Source: CALEMW01 sp964343835
GTDB taxonomy: Bacteria; Krumholzibacteriota; Krumholzibacteriia; LZORAL124-64-63
Assembly (NCBI GenBank): GCA_964343835.1
Contig: CAYFKR010000015.1
Span: 20,065-84,064 of the forward strand
Reading direction: 5' to 3'
DNA length: 64,000 nt
Every line of letters begins with the position of its first letter. Position 1 is the first letter of the stretch. The translations under genes were made by a program, and so were the position numbers. Positions 23,873 to 33,500 of this stretch are shown here, piece by piece. The notes beneath the pieces are model-generated. The model was not told the origin of the DNA and did no database searches. It saw nothing but the letters and a program-made list of their open reading frames with translations.

Positions 23873-26800
23873 CCGACGCCATGCCGATCTCCATGTCCAC
23901 CCCCATGATTCGCCGCGGCCTGGCCGCGATGGTTCTGCTGTGCGCCGCCGTGTCCGGCGCCGTCGCCTCCGAGGCCCTGATGGGCGCTCCGGAGACGGCC
24001 CTCCTTTCCACGACGACCGGCTCCACGGAACTGGTCGTCCGTTTTCCCGTGGCGTCCGGCGACATCGCCGTCGGCGACCTCCGCTGGACCGTGCCGGCCG
24101 AGGTCCTGGACCTGGGCGACGGACCCACGGCCCTGCCCCGGTCCCATGGTACCTCCCTGGCCCTGCCGTCCCGCAGCACCCCCCAGGTGCGCGTGATCGA
24201 CTGGACTTGGCTGCGCGAACCCGCCGGCGCCGTGGATGTCCGCGACCAGGTGGACGTGGGCCATGTGCAGGTCGTGCGCGGCGTGCCCGTGGTGTCGATC
24301 CGCGTTCGTCCCGAGACGGCGGGGAGGGGCCTGCTCGGCGAGATCCGCCTTCAGGTGCTCCACGCCCCGGACGCCGACGGTCGCGACGCTCTGGCTGCCG
24401 CCGCCGCCAAGAGCGAACCCGTCCGTCCCGCCGCCGGCCGCTCCGCCGTGCTCAACGCCGGCCTCTACCAGGCGCTCCACGACGGCCACGCCGTCCTGCG
24501 CACCCCTGCGGACAAGGACCTGGGCGATCACCCCTTCCTGCTCACCGACCACTGGCTGCGGCTGGAGGTCATCGAGACCGGCGTGTACGAGCTGTCGGAG
24601 ACCCAGATGAGGTCGGAGGGCGTGATCGGCCAGCTGGATCCCACCAAGCTCCGCCTGTTCCGCGCCCTGCCGGGCGAACTGCCCCGCGACCCCGAACTGG
24701 CCTCGAGCTGGGCCGAGGACTGGACCGGCCTGACCGAGGTGGCCCTGGACCTGCAGGGGGCTGAGGACATGTGGTCCCCGGGCGACGCCATGCTCTTCTA
24801 CGCCGTCGGCCCCGACGCCTGGTCCGACCGCACCGACCCCGGCGCCGGCCGCCTGGACTGGTCCGAGCACCGCTATGCCGACCGCGCCGTCTACTGGCTG
24901 ACGTGGGAGGACTTCGCCACGCCGAGCCCCTTCGACGGACCGGCCCTGCGCGTGGCCGAGACCACGGCGCCCGCCCACGGCGTCACGCCCACGACCGGGC
25001 ACCGCCGCCGTGTCCACCTCGAGGAACAGAACGTGGAGGCCTACGGCCAGCTCCACGACCGCTGGGCCTGGAGCGTGAGCCTGGTCAACGACAAGGTCGT
25101 CTTCTTCGATGCTCCCGACGCCCAGGCCGACGGTCCCGCCTTCATCCAGGTGGAGCTCCGCGGCAAGGAGTCCACGTCCGTGGCCAACCGCGCCCGGGTG
25201 TGGCTCAACGACGACCTCAACGGCTCCTTCTCCGGCGAGTGGCTGGCCTACACCGAGGACGACAGCCTGCGCGTCCGCGTGGCGGGCTGGAGCGAGGCCA
25301 TCCGGAGCGGTTCCAACTCCCTGACGATCCGCCGCACCAGCGACTCCGGCGCGCCGTCGCTGATCCTGGACTCGGTGGACCTGCTGTTCCCCGCCGCTCT
25401 CGAGGTGGGGGAGGACCAGCTCCCGTTCGTCCATTGGGGTGACGACGTCACGTCGCCCGGCGAACAGGTGGACCTGCGCCTGGCCCGCGGGTCCCGGGCC
25501 CTGGTCTGGGACGTCACCGATCCGGTCCTGCCGCGCCTGATGAACGGCACCGTCGCCGGCGACGACGTCGCCTTCGGCCTGACCCGCACCCCCGGCACGA
25601 CCCGCCACTTCGTGGCCGTGCCCGGCGACGCCGCCCTCACGCCCGCCGATCGCGAACTGGCCGCCCCCGGCCGCGTGCGCGCCCTGGACCGCGACCTCGA
25701 CTACATCCTGATCCACGCCCCCGAGTTCGCCGCCGCCGGCGAGCGCCTGGGAGCCCATCGCGCCGGCCGCATCCCCGGCGTGGCGAGCCCGTCGGTGGCC
25801 GTGGTGGACGCCGACGACGTCTACGACGACTTCGGCGGCGGCGTGCGCGATCCGCTCGCCCTGCGCAACTTCCTGAAGTGGGCCTTCGCCGGCAGCGAGG
25901 GCCGCCTGACCCAGGTCTGTCTGGTGGGAGACTGCTCCCGCGACTTCCGCAACTTCCGGAACATCTACCAGGACCAGCTGCCCACCTGGGTCCACGAGCG
26001 GTTCCCTGAGCACATGAGCTACTATTCGCTGCTGCCCTTCGGTAGCGACGACTTCCTCGTCTCGTTCGAGGACCGGCCCTACGTGGGGGGCCACGACGTG
26101 CCCGACATCGCCATCGGGCGGCTGACGGTGCGCACGGAGGAGGAGGCGCTGCGGCGCGTGGACGAGATCATCGCCTACGACACGGATCCGGTCCCCGGCT
26201 CCTGGCGCAACCGCGTGGTCCTGGCCGCCGACGACTTCAAGCAGCCCTCGTCCGCCGACGACTACTTCGAGCTCTCCCACACTCGCCAGGCGGAGCACCT
26301 GGCCGACACCTACGTGCCCGGCTCCATCGACCTGCGCAAGGTCTACCTCGTCGACTTCGAGAAGCCCGCCGGCGTGAACTACAAGCCCGCCGCCCGGCTG
26401 CGCGCCCGTCAGGAGTGGAACGAGGGTCTGACCGTGTTCCACTACATCGGCCACGGCGCCGACAACACCCTCGCGGACGAGCAGCTCTTCCTGACCGACG
26501 ACATCTACGGCCTGACCAACGGCATGCGCCGCGGCGTGTTCATGGCCTTCAGCTGCGACGTGGGCATCTACGACCAGACCACCAAGCAGAGCATGGCCGA
26601 GACCTGGACCTCCCAGGCCCAGGGCGCCGCCATCGCGGCCATCGCCGCCGCCCAGGTGAGTTGGGTGACCCCCAACAACAACCTGTCCAACGCCTTCTAT
26701 GCCGCCCTCTTCCCGGGGCGTGAGGTGGTGGCGGACGTGAGCCTGGGCCGCGCCCTGTGGGAGGCCAAGCTGTGGGTCGGCGACCACGACTCCGACTTCT

Positions 26801-27900
26801 CCCTGGCCAACAGCTTGCGCTACCTCCTCCACGGCGATCCCGCCACGCGCCTGCCCCACCCGCCCAGCGACCTCGCCCTGCACGCCGCGAGCAGCGACAC
26901 CCTCGGCGGCGGCAGCCGCGAGGAGGCCGTGCTCGTGCTGTCGGACTTCGGCATGAGTCCCGGACCGGGTGTGGAGTACGACCTGCTGGTGCAGGAGGCC
27001 CGCGAGGACATCGTGGAGATGAATTACGACGACCAGGACGACTTCATCAGCTCCCTCGCCTGGTGGAAGCCCGGCGCCGTGACCTTCCGCGGCTCGGGGC
27101 CGGTGGACTCGGACACCCTGCGCGTGCCCTTCAAGGTGCCCCTGCAGCTCCGCTACGGCGACCACGGCCGCATGCGCCTGATCCTGGACACGCCCGACGG
27201 TTCCCGCGCCGCGTCCCTGGACCTGCCGGTGGCCCAGACCGCCATCGGCGAGCAGTTGGACGTGGACGGCCCGGCCATCGACCTGGCTTTCGAGGACGAC
27301 CGCTTCCGCGTGAAGCCGGGAACCCTGCTCGAAGCCGCCGTGGCCGACACCAGCGGCGTGAGCATCCTGGGGACCAACCCGCTGAACAGCGTCCAGATCG
27401 AGTTCGACGGCGACGGCCGGCTGATCAACGTCTCCGACTCCTTCGCCTTCGACCCCGGCAGCTACGTGCGGGGTCGCGTGGCCTACCCGCTGCCCGCCGA
27501 TCTGGAGCAGGGGCGCCACCAGGTGGCCCTCTACGCCAGCGACGTGCTGGGCAACGTGGGCTCGGACACGCTCTCGTTCCACCTGGTGGCCGGCAACGCC
27601 GCCGCCATCGACGACGTGACCGTCTTCCCCAACCCCACGCCCGGTCCCGCGCGCCTGCTCTTCGAGCTGAGCGATCCCATGACCGTGACGTGGAGCCTCT
27701 ACACCCTGTCGGGTCATCGCGTGGCCCGGCACCAGGAGGCGTTCCCCACGGCCGGTCCCCAGATCCTGCACTGGGACGGCCGCGACGACGAGGGCGACGC
27801 CCTGGCCAACGGCGTCTACCTCTACGTGCTGCGCGGCTCCTGGCCGGGCGGCGACGGCCACGACATCGTGGTCACCGGCCAGCTCGTGATGATGAAATAG
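23869..27900 (+). CDS. porU: PorU-like gingipain-family (C25) surface protease with sorting tail
   Basis: A 1343-residue exported protein. A signal helix lies at about 16-33, a beta-rich N-terminal half follows, then a C25 caspase-fold domain with H862 in VFHYIGHGADN and C896 in FMAFSCDVG. The 34-residue spacing is close to that of gingipains. Ig-like repeats follow. The C-terminal 85 residues are a Por-secretion/FlgD-like tail starting at VFPNPTPGPARL and ending GVYLYVLRG. In Bacteroidota the C25 protein PorU is the type IX sortase that removes cargo tails and attaches cargo to LPS. Size, N-terminal extension and the porV neighbour favour PorU over a cargo protease; the gene symbol is provisional. 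Confidence 0.75.
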   Translation: MTDAMPISMSTPMIRRGLAAMVLLCAAVSGAVASEALMGAPETALLSTTTGSTELVVRFPVASGDIAVGDLRWTVPAEVLDLGDGPTALPRSHGTSLALPSRSTPQVRVIDWTWLREPAGAVDVRDQVDVGHVQVVRGVPVVSIRVRPETAGRGLLGEIRLQVLHAPDADGRDALAAAAAKSEPVRPAAGRSAVLNAGLYQALHDGHAVLRTPADKDLGDHPFLLTDHWLRLEVIETGVYELSETQMRSEGVIGQLDPTKLRLFRALPGELPRDPELASSWAEDWTGLTEVALDLQGAEDMWSPGDAMLFYAVGPDAWSDRTDPGAGRLDWSEHRYADRAVYWLTWEDFATPSPFDGPALRVAETTAPAHGVTPTTGHRRRVHLEEQNVEAYGQLHDRWAWSVSLVNDKVVFFDAPDAQADGPAFIQVELRGKESTSVANRARVWLNDDLNGSFSGEWLAYTEDDSLRVRVAGWSEAIRSGSNSLTIRRTSDSGAPSLILDSVDLLFPAALEVGEDQLPFVHWGDDVTSPGEQVDLRLARGSRALVWDVTDPVLPRLMNGTVAGDDVAFGLTRTPGTTRHFVAVPGDAALTPADRELAAPGRVRALDRDLDYILIHAPEFAAAGERLGAHRAGRIPGVASPSVAVVDADDVYDDFGGGVRDPLALRNFLKWAFAGSEGRLTQVCLVGDCSRDFRNFRNIYQDQLPTWVHERFPEHMSYYSLLPFGSDDFLVSFEDRPYVGGHDVPDIAIGRLTVRTEEEALRRVDEIIAYDTDPVPGSWRNRVVLAADDFKQPSSADDYFELSHTRQAEHLADTYVPGSIDLRKVYLVDFEKPAGVNYKPAARLRARQEWNEGLTVFHYIGHGADNTLADEQLFLTDDIYGLTNGMRRGVFMAFSCDVGIYDQTTKQSMAETWTSQAQGAAIAAIAAAQVSWVTPNNNLSNAFYAALFPGREVVADVSLGRALWEAKLWVGDHDSDFSLANSLRYLLHGDPATRLPHPPSDLALHAASSDTLGGGSREEAVLVLSDFGMSPGPGVEYDLLVQEAREDIVEMNYDDQDDFISSLAWWKPGAVTFRGSGPVDSDTLRVPFKVPLQLRYGDHGRMRLILDTPDGSRAASLDLPVAQTAIGEQLDVDGPAIDLAFEDDRFRVKPGTLLEAAVADTSGVSILGTNPLNSVQIEFDGDGRLINVSDSFAFDPGSYVRGRVAYPLPADLEQGRHQVALYASDVLGNVGSDTLSFHLVAGNAAAIDDVTVFPNPTPGPARLLFELSDPMTVTWSLYTLSGHRVARHQEAFPTAGPQILHWDGRDDEGDALANGVYLYVLRGSWPGGDGHDIVVTGQLVMMK

Positions 27901-27901
27901 A

Positions 27902-27917
27902 CCGGCCCGCGGGCCGG
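27902..27917. repeat. 16-base perfect palindrome CCGGCCCGCGGGCCGG
   Basis: A self-complementary GC-only element right after the PorU-like stop codon. It could fold as a small stem in mRNA (terminator-like without T tract, or RNA stabiliser) between the protease and porV. Confidence 0.5.
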
Positions 27918-27928
27918 AGGAATCCGAG

Positions 27929-27964
27929 ATGAAGAAGAGGGGCGCCCCGGCGCCCGCAACGTGA
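27929..27964 (+). CDS. Possible 11-residue leader peptide upstream of porV
   Basis: ATG AAG AAG opens an 11-codon frame (MKKRGAPAPAT) ending in TGA, with GGAGG about ten bases upstream. It sits 19 bases before the porV ATG and follows a 16-base perfect palindrome (27902-27917). It may be a translated leader or chance; nothing else supports it. Confidence 0.2.
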   Translation: MKKRGAPAPAT

Positions 27965-27982
27965 ACGGACTGGAGGTTCACC

Positions 27983-29008
27983 ATGTTCAGGACAACGACC
28001 CTCGCGACCATGCTGGCGGCGGCGGCCTTGCTCGCCTTCGCCTCCCCGGCCCTCGCCGTTTCCGGCGCCGGGGCCATCGCCCTGGAGTTCCCCATCGGCG
28101 GCCGCTACAACGCCCTGGGCGAGGCCGGCACGGCCCTGTCCCAGGACGCCACGGCCATGTGGTGGAACCCGGGCGCCTTCGCCTTCGCCACCGACCACCA
28201 CAACGGTCGGGCCCACGCCATGCAGTCCAAGCTCGTGCCGGACCTGGCCGACGACATCGCCCTGTACTGGGGCGGCTACGCCACCCGCAAGTGGGGCGGC
28301 TCGCTGGGCTTCAACCTCACCTACCTGTCCATGGGCGAGCAGGAGGGGACCGACGACAACGGCAACCCCACCGGCACCTTCAAGTCCAACATGTGGGCCT
28401 TCGGCATGGTCTACGGCACCCGCATCTCCCAGAACGTGGGTGCGGGCCTGGGCGTGAAGTTCTTCCGCGACAACCTGGCTCCCGACGACCTGACCCAGGA
28501 CGGCACCGGCGGTTCCGGCAGCACCTTCGCGGTGGACGCCGGCGTGCTCTTCAAGCTGCCCGCCCTGAAGTCGAACCTCGGCATCGCGGTGAGCAACCTC
28601 GGCCCGGACATCACCCACGTGGACAGCGACCAGAGCGACCCGCTGCCCCGCAAGGTGACCGTGGGCCTGGCCCGCAGCCTCTACGCCAGCCAGGCCATGT
28701 CCCTGCTGCTGGTGGGCGACATGCTCGTGCCCCTGCTGAGCTGGGACGACGCCAACGACGACTACGGCTTCGGCATGGACTTCGACGAGAAGGAGTTCGG
28801 CGCCGGCGTGGAGTGGGAGTACGACGGCTCCCTGTTCGTGCGCTTCGGCTGGAAGGAAGGCACCGGAGAGATCAGCGGCGAAACCTACGGGTTCGGCATG
28901 AACCTGGGCAAGTGGCTCGGCCAGAACATCGAGTTCAGCTACGCCTCGGTGCCCCAGGCCAAGGGCCTGTCGTCGGTGAACCGTTTCTCCATCGGCTACG
29001 ATTTCTAG
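27983..29008 (+). CDS. porV: PorV-family outer-membrane barrel
   Basis: A 341-residue protein with a signal peptide (MFRTTTLATM, cleavage near ALA-VSG at 24-26). It has the family opening FPIGGRYNALGEAGTALSQDATAMWWNPG, followed by amphipathic beta strands and the terminal FSIGYDF with a C-terminal Phe. PorV/UPF0164 proteins are FadL-like barrels; in the type IX system PorV shuttles cargo from the SprA translocon to PorU. Adjacency to the C25 protease supports this role. PorQ is the alternative family member. ATG 27983 has GGAGG eight bases upstream. Confidence 0.85.
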   Translation: MFRTTTLATMLAAAALLAFASPALAVSGAGAIALEFPIGGRYNALGEAGTALSQDATAMWWNPGAFAFATDHHNGRAHAMQSKLVPDLADDIALYWGGYATRKWGGSLGFNLTYLSMGEQEGTDDNGNPTGTFKSNMWAFGMVYGTRISQNVGAGLGVKFFRDNLAPDDLTQDGTGGSGSTFAVDAGVLFKLPALKSNLGIAVSNLGPDITHVDSDQSDPLPRKVTVGLARSLYASQAMSLLLVGDMLVPLLSWDDANDDYGFGMDFDEKEFGAGVEWEYDGSLFVRFGWKEGTGEISGETYGFGMNLGKWLGQNIEFSYASVPQAKGLSSVNRFSIGYDF

Positions 29009-29063
29009 GACCATCCCGGGGCAGGTCGCCGTCGTCGGCGGCCTGCCCGGATCGGAGATCCCC

Positions 29064-32000
29064 GTGACGATGCGCGACCTGCGCCCCTGGATCCTGCTGT
29101 TCGGCCTCGCGGCCGTGTTCGCGACGACGGCGTCGGCCCACGGGCCCGACGACCTGGAACGCTTCCGTGAGGGAGCCGCCCAGCGCAAGCTCGATCACGT
29201 TCGACCGCTGACTTCACCGTCACGACCGGATGCGGCCGACGAGCGCGTGCTCGAGACGCGCGTGCGCTCGCTGACCGAACGCACCCACGACATCCACCGG
29301 ATGCTCGGCCCCGCCCACGTCTCGCGCCTGGCCACCAAGCGCCTGGCCGAGGCCGGCAAGGGCGGATCCCTCGCCCTGCGCGAGCCCGGGGCCAAGGCCG
29401 TCGTGCAGCAGGACACCCTGCGGGTGCTCATCGTGCGCATCGACTTCGAGACGGACCGCAGCGGCGACCTGACCAGCGTCACCGAAGACGGCGGCTTCAC
29501 CCTCGAGCCCGACACGGCCATGGTCTTCGATCCGCCGCCCCACGACCGCGACTTCTACCTGGCGCACCTCTACGGCCTCTCGGAGTACTACCGCATCCAG
29601 TCCGGCGGCAAGCTCCACATCGAGGGCACGGTGCTCCCGGAAGGGGACGAGGACGCCTACAGCCTGTCCGACATGGCGGATTACGGTCCGGGCGAGGGCG
29701 GCGGCTGGACCATCCCGCTGCTGGAGACCCTGGTGCGCGACATCATCGTGGCCGCGGACGAGGGGACCCAGGCCGACGGCAGCGTGACCCTGGCCGACTT
29801 CGACGACGACGATCCGCTGACCTACGTGATCTTCGTCCATGCCGGTGCCGACTGGCAGAGCGACGTGAACCAGGACTCGCCCAACGACATCCCGACGTTC
29901 TTCGTGAGCCTCGGCGAGCCCCAGGCCCTCACGTCCATCGACTCCGATACCGGCATGCCCGGCTCCCTGACCGAGTGCTCCATCATTCCGGAGACCACCT
30001 CGCAGGACGGCTACATGGGTGGCATCGCCGGCGCCCTGTACCACGAGTTCGGCCACGCCCTGGGCCTGCCCGACATCTACGACACGTCCACCGGCCTGCC
30101 GGCGGTGGGCGTGTGGGACCTGATGGATTCCGGTCCGAACCTCTTCATCACCATCGGCTTCGACTACGACGGCGACGGCGAGGCCGACCGCATCGAGTAC
30201 GTGTCCGGCCTGCTGCCCCCGAGCCTCAGCGCCTGGTGCCGCTGGTACCTGGGCTGGCTGCGGGTGGACGAGCTGACCGGCGACGAGCGCGACGTGACCC
30301 TGCCCGCGGTGCAGGTCCCGGTGGACGACTACTTCACCTGGTACCGCGGCGCCGAGTACGACTTCTCGCCCGCCGATCCCCAGGCCGTGGTGGCCGGCGG
30401 CTCCCCGCGCGAGTTCCTGCTGCTGGAGAACCGCTGGGTGCCGTTGAGCGATTCCGAATTACCCGACACCGAGCCCCTCGGCTTCGTGGCCGACCAGGAG
30501 AGCGGCGTGATCCTCTACCTGGGCGGCGACCGGCCGTCGGAGGGGCAGCCCTACCGCAACTCCGCCATGTACGACTTCTACCTGCCCGCCGGCGGCCTGC
30601 TGGCGTGGCGGGTGAACCAGGACGTCATCGACGCCGGCCTGGCCGACAACACCGTCAACCAGGGCGGCCGCGGCCTGCGGCTGCTGGAGGCGGACGGCAT
30701 TCCCGACGTGGGCGTGTGGGAGCCCTACGTGATCGGGTTCGGGGGCTCGTACACCGACCCCTTCCACGCGGGCAACGATTCGGTGCCCGCGACCCGGGAC
30801 CACATCGGCATCGACGATCGACCGTCGAGCCGGGCCTGGGACCACAGCTGGACCGGCACCGAGATCCTGGACATCTCGGGGCCCGAAGCCGCCATGTCCT
30901 TCCGTGGCGTCGTGCGTCCCCTGCACGACGGCAGCCCCTTCGGCCTGCCGGCCTTCGGCGACGTGCCCGACACCATCGCACCCCGGCGCCTGGACCCGTC
31001 CACCGCGACCCCCTGGCAGCGCCCCTCCGGCGCCCTGGTCGTGGCGGCCTCCGATTCCGCCGAGGCGGGCGGCGGCAGCTCCGACGCACCCTGGTTCTTC
31101 GCCTGGACCGCGGCGGGCGACTCCATCGCGCCGCGGCCCGCCGGCGCCCCCGCCTACGCGTTCTGGGGCGACGGCACCCCGGCCGCCGGCCCGCCCCTGG
31201 TGATCGACGGCCCCGGCGGTGCCGAGCGCCTGGTGGTGGCCACGACCGGCGGCGGCGTCGCCGCGTTCGACGAGGGCTCGTGGGAGCCCGCGTGGTCCGC
31301 GAACCTGGAACTCGGCCTCGAGCATGCACCGGTGGCCCTGCCGCTCCTCGGCGGGACCCGCCTGGCCTGCCTGCTGCCGAACCGCACGGTGGTGATGGTC
31401 GACGGCGACGGCACCCCGGTGGACACGATCCCCCTGGGCCAGGTCACCATGCCGCCCCATCCGCCCGTCCCGACCCCCCCGACGGCCCTGCGCCTCGCCG
31501 ACGGCGAACCAGCCGTTCTGGTGGTGGAACCCGACTCCTGGTCCGTGGTCGACGTCGACGGCGTGAAGTGGAACGGCGCCTGGAACCGCGGCGATCACGG
31601 TCGCCGCCCCGCGATCATCCAGCTCGAGCACGGCCCCCGCGTGGTGGATCCCGCGCTGGGCGCCTCGACCATCCTCGACTTCGGCGCAACGGACGTGACC
31701 GCATCGTTCGCCGATCTGCGCCTGGCCTCCGAGCCCGTGGGCGACCCGGCCGTGGCCGATGTCGACGGCGACGGCCGCGACGACCTGGTGGTCCTGACGG
31801 CCACCCACGTCCACGTCTTCGACCGCGACCTCGTGCCGGTGACCGGCTGGCCCGTGCGTCTGCTGGGCCGCTTCCCCCTGGACTCCGACGTCCGGCTGGA
31901 CGGCGGCCTGGCCGTCTTCGACGGCGACGGCGACGGGCTCAACGAGGTCTGGATCACCACCGACGCCGGCCACCTGGTCGGCATCGACGCCCGCGGCGAG

Positions 32001-32558
32001 CTCATGGACCGCACGCCCTACCTGTGGGGCGTGGACGGCGGAGCGTCGCTGGTGGTGGGCTCGGTGGGCGAGGAGGGCCGCGCCCTCTGGCTCGCCGACC
32101 CGGGCGGCCGCAGGGCCGTGGGCCTGGGGCGCACCGAGGTCACGGGCCGACTGTCGGCCTACCTGCCCACGGCCGTGACCCGCGACGGCGGCACCAGCGA
32201 GTGGCTGGGCACCGCCGGCGGACCGCGTCGCCTGGGCACCGTGGGCGAGGCCGCCGAGGTCGAGGGCACGCCGGCCGTCGACGACGCCGGCCGCATGACC
32301 GTGTATCCGAACCCCTGGCGCGAGGGCGCCGTCCGCTTCCGCTTCATGGCGGAGCGCGACGGGGACGCCAGCGTGACCATCTACAATCTGGAGGGCGAGC
32401 GGGTGGACAGCGTCGACGCCGAGGTCGTCGGCGGCGTGGTCTCCGAGCTGGCGTGGACACCGGGCGAACTGGCCTCGGGCGTCTACCTCTGCCGCATCGC
32501 CTACCCCGGTCCCGACGGGACCGAGGTCTCCGTGGAACGCCTGGCCGTCGAGCGCTAG
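29064..32558 (+). CDS. M6-family (immune-inhibitor-A-like) metalloprotease with sorting tail
   Basis: A 1164-residue secreted protease. A signal lies at residues 5-24 and a propeptide-like region at 25-110. The zinc catalytic motif HEFGHALGLPDIYD has H327, E328 and H331, followed by GVWDLMDSG, typical of M6 domains. Residues 630-1010 are beta-propeller-like with VADVDGDGRDDLVVL and AVFDGDGDGLNEVWI (FG-GAP/VCBS-like, Asp-rich). The last about 80 residues form a type IX sorting tail (VYPNPWREGAVRF ... SGVYLCRI). It is likely cargo of the secretion system beside it. GTG 29064 or ATG 29070 are both possible starts. Confidence 0.85.
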   Translation: MTMRDLRPWILLFGLAAVFATTASAHGPDDLERFREGAAQRKLDHVRPLTSPSRPDAADERVLETRVRSLTERTHDIHRMLGPAHVSRLATKRLAEAGKGGSLALREPGAKAVVQQDTLRVLIVRIDFETDRSGDLTSVTEDGGFTLEPDTAMVFDPPPHDRDFYLAHLYGLSEYYRIQSGGKLHIEGTVLPEGDEDAYSLSDMADYGPGEGGGWTIPLLETLVRDIIVAADEGTQADGSVTLADFDDDDPLTYVIFVHAGADWQSDVNQDSPNDIPTFFVSLGEPQALTSIDSDTGMPGSLTECSIIPETTSQDGYMGGIAGALYHEFGHALGLPDIYDTSTGLPAVGVWDLMDSGPNLFITIGFDYDGDGEADRIEYVSGLLPPSLSAWCRWYLGWLRVDELTGDERDVTLPAVQVPVDDYFTWYRGAEYDFSPADPQAVVAGGSPREFLLLENRWVPLSDSELPDTEPLGFVADQESGVILYLGGDRPSEGQPYRNSAMYDFYLPAGGLLAWRVNQDVIDAGLADNTVNQGGRGLRLLEADGIPDVGVWEPYVIGFGGSYTDPFHAGNDSVPATRDHIGIDDRPSSRAWDHSWTGTEILDISGPEAAMSFRGVVRPLHDGSPFGLPAFGDVPDTIAPRRLDPSTATPWQRPSGALVVAASDSAEAGGGSSDAPWFFAWTAAGDSIAPRPAGAPAYAFWGDGTPAAGPPLVIDGPGGAERLVVATTGGGVAAFDEGSWEPAWSANLELGLEHAPVALPLLGGTRLACLLPNRTVVMVDGDGTPVDTIPLGQVTMPPHPPVPTPPTALRLADGEPAVLVVEPDSWSVVDVDGVKWNGAWNRGDHGRRPAIIQLEHGPRVVDPALGASTILDFGATDVTASFADLRLASEPVGDPAVADVDGDGRDDLVVLTATHVHVFDRDLVPVTGWPVRLLGRFPLDSDVRLDGGLAVFDGDGDGLNEVWITTDAGHLVGIDARGELMDRTPYLWGVDGGASLVVGSVGEEGRALWLADPGGRRAVGLGRTEVTGRLSAYLPTAVTRDGGTSEWLGTAGGPRRLGTVGEAAEVEGTPAVDDAGRMTVYPNPWREGAVRFRFMAERDGDASVTIYNLEGERVDSVDAEVVGGVVSELAWTPGELASGVYLCRIAYPGPDGTEVSVERLAVER

Positions 32559-32586
32559 GCGCTCCGAGAGGACACGAAAGGACGCC

Positions 32587-33483
32587 ATGAGGTACCTGCT
32601 GATCATCCTGACCGTCATCGCCGTCGCCGCCTGCGCCGGGGCTGCCGACTCCAGAACCGGGGCTGCCGACTCCAGCACCGGCTGGATCCTGGACCGCGCC
32701 GCCGACGATTCGCCGTCCCTGCAGCGCGCCACCCTCCACCAGGCCGACGTGGGCGGCGCCTTTGCCGGCGGGTCCTCCGCCTATGCGGACCGGGATTACT
32801 CCCTGGCCAAGCCCATGATCCTGTCGGCGCTGATGCCCGGCCTGGGCGAGGCCACCATGGGCTACCGCCGCGGCTACGCCATGATGGCCCTGGACATCGC
32901 ATCGTGGCTGGGCGTGAAGCACTACCACGACCTGGGCGGAGAGAAGCGCGACGCCTACATCGCGTATGCGGACGAGCACTGGAGCCTGGACCGCCTGGCC
33001 GCGGCCTTCGGCTCCGACGCCATCGACTACGTGGGCACGTTCTACTACGACGTGGGCGACCACGAGGACCTGTCGCTCTGGGTCTCGGCGGCTGACGACT
33101 ACCGCGAGTACTACGAGAACCTCGGCAAGTGGGACCAGTTCGTGTTCGGCTGGGACGACTTCACCGACCCCCGCGCCTGGGTCGGCCCCGGCGCCACGTC
33201 GGCGGACCTGAAGGACGACGAGCGGGTCTCCGCGAACCGCCTCACGTACCGCTCCATGCGCAAGGACTCCAACGACCAGTTCGACCGCCGCGACCAGCTC
33301 ATCTACCTGAACATGGCGACCCGCATCTTCTCCATGTTCCAGGTGGCCTTCCTGGGCGGCGCCTTCGACGGTGACGGCGACGACATGGCCGCGGGCTTCG
33401 ACGTGGGCGACCACCGCGTGGCCCTCATCGCGGAACCCAGGGGACTGACCACCACGCGGCTCGGCGTCGCGATCAGCTACTAG
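32587..33483 (+). CDS. Envelope protein, paralogue A (DUF5683-like), possible lipoprotein
   Basis: A 298-residue protein. The N-terminal hydrophobic stretch ends in VAAC at residue 16, a plausible lipobox. A 7-residue tandem duplication (GAADSRT/GAADSST) follows. The core has PMILSALMPGLGEATMGYRRGYAMMALDI, a membrane-like hairpin also found in the next gene and reminiscent of DUF5683 proteins, then a charged aromatic middle and another hydrophobic stretch around 245-265. The function is unknown. Placement between a secreted protease and an NHL lipoprotein suggests an envelope role. ATG 32587 has GAAAGGACG upstream. Confidence 0.72.
   Translation: MRYLLIILTVIAVAACAGAADSRTGAADSSTGWILDRAADDSPSLQRATLHQADVGGAFAGGSSAYADRDYSLAKPMILSALMPGLGEATMGYRRGYAMMALDIASWLGVKHYHDLGGEKRDAYIAYADEHWSLDRLAAAFGSDAIDYVGTFYYDVGDHEDLSLWVSAADDYREYYENLGKWDQFVFGWDDFTDPRAWVGPGATSADLKDDERVSANRLTYRSMRKDSNDQFDRRDQLIYLNMATRIFSMFQVAFLGGAFDGDGDDMAAGFDVGDHRVALIAEPRGLTTTRLGVAISY
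32638..32679 (+). repeat. 21-base tandem duplication (2 copies)
   Basis: Two 21-base units (32638-32658 and 32659-32679) differ by one base (A or C at unit position 17). They encode GAADSRT and GAADSST just after the lipobox cysteine, so the duplication is in frame and recent. Confidence 0.9.
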
Positions 33484-33500
33484 AGGGACGGAGGACCGAC

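Noticed and set aside
23398..28095. Very long antisense open frame (about 1565 codons) opposite the PorU-like gene
   Set aside because: GC-rich third positions on the coding strand remove stops from the antisense frame; its translation is rich in Val/His/Gly/Ala runs with no motif, and it lies over three well-supported genes.
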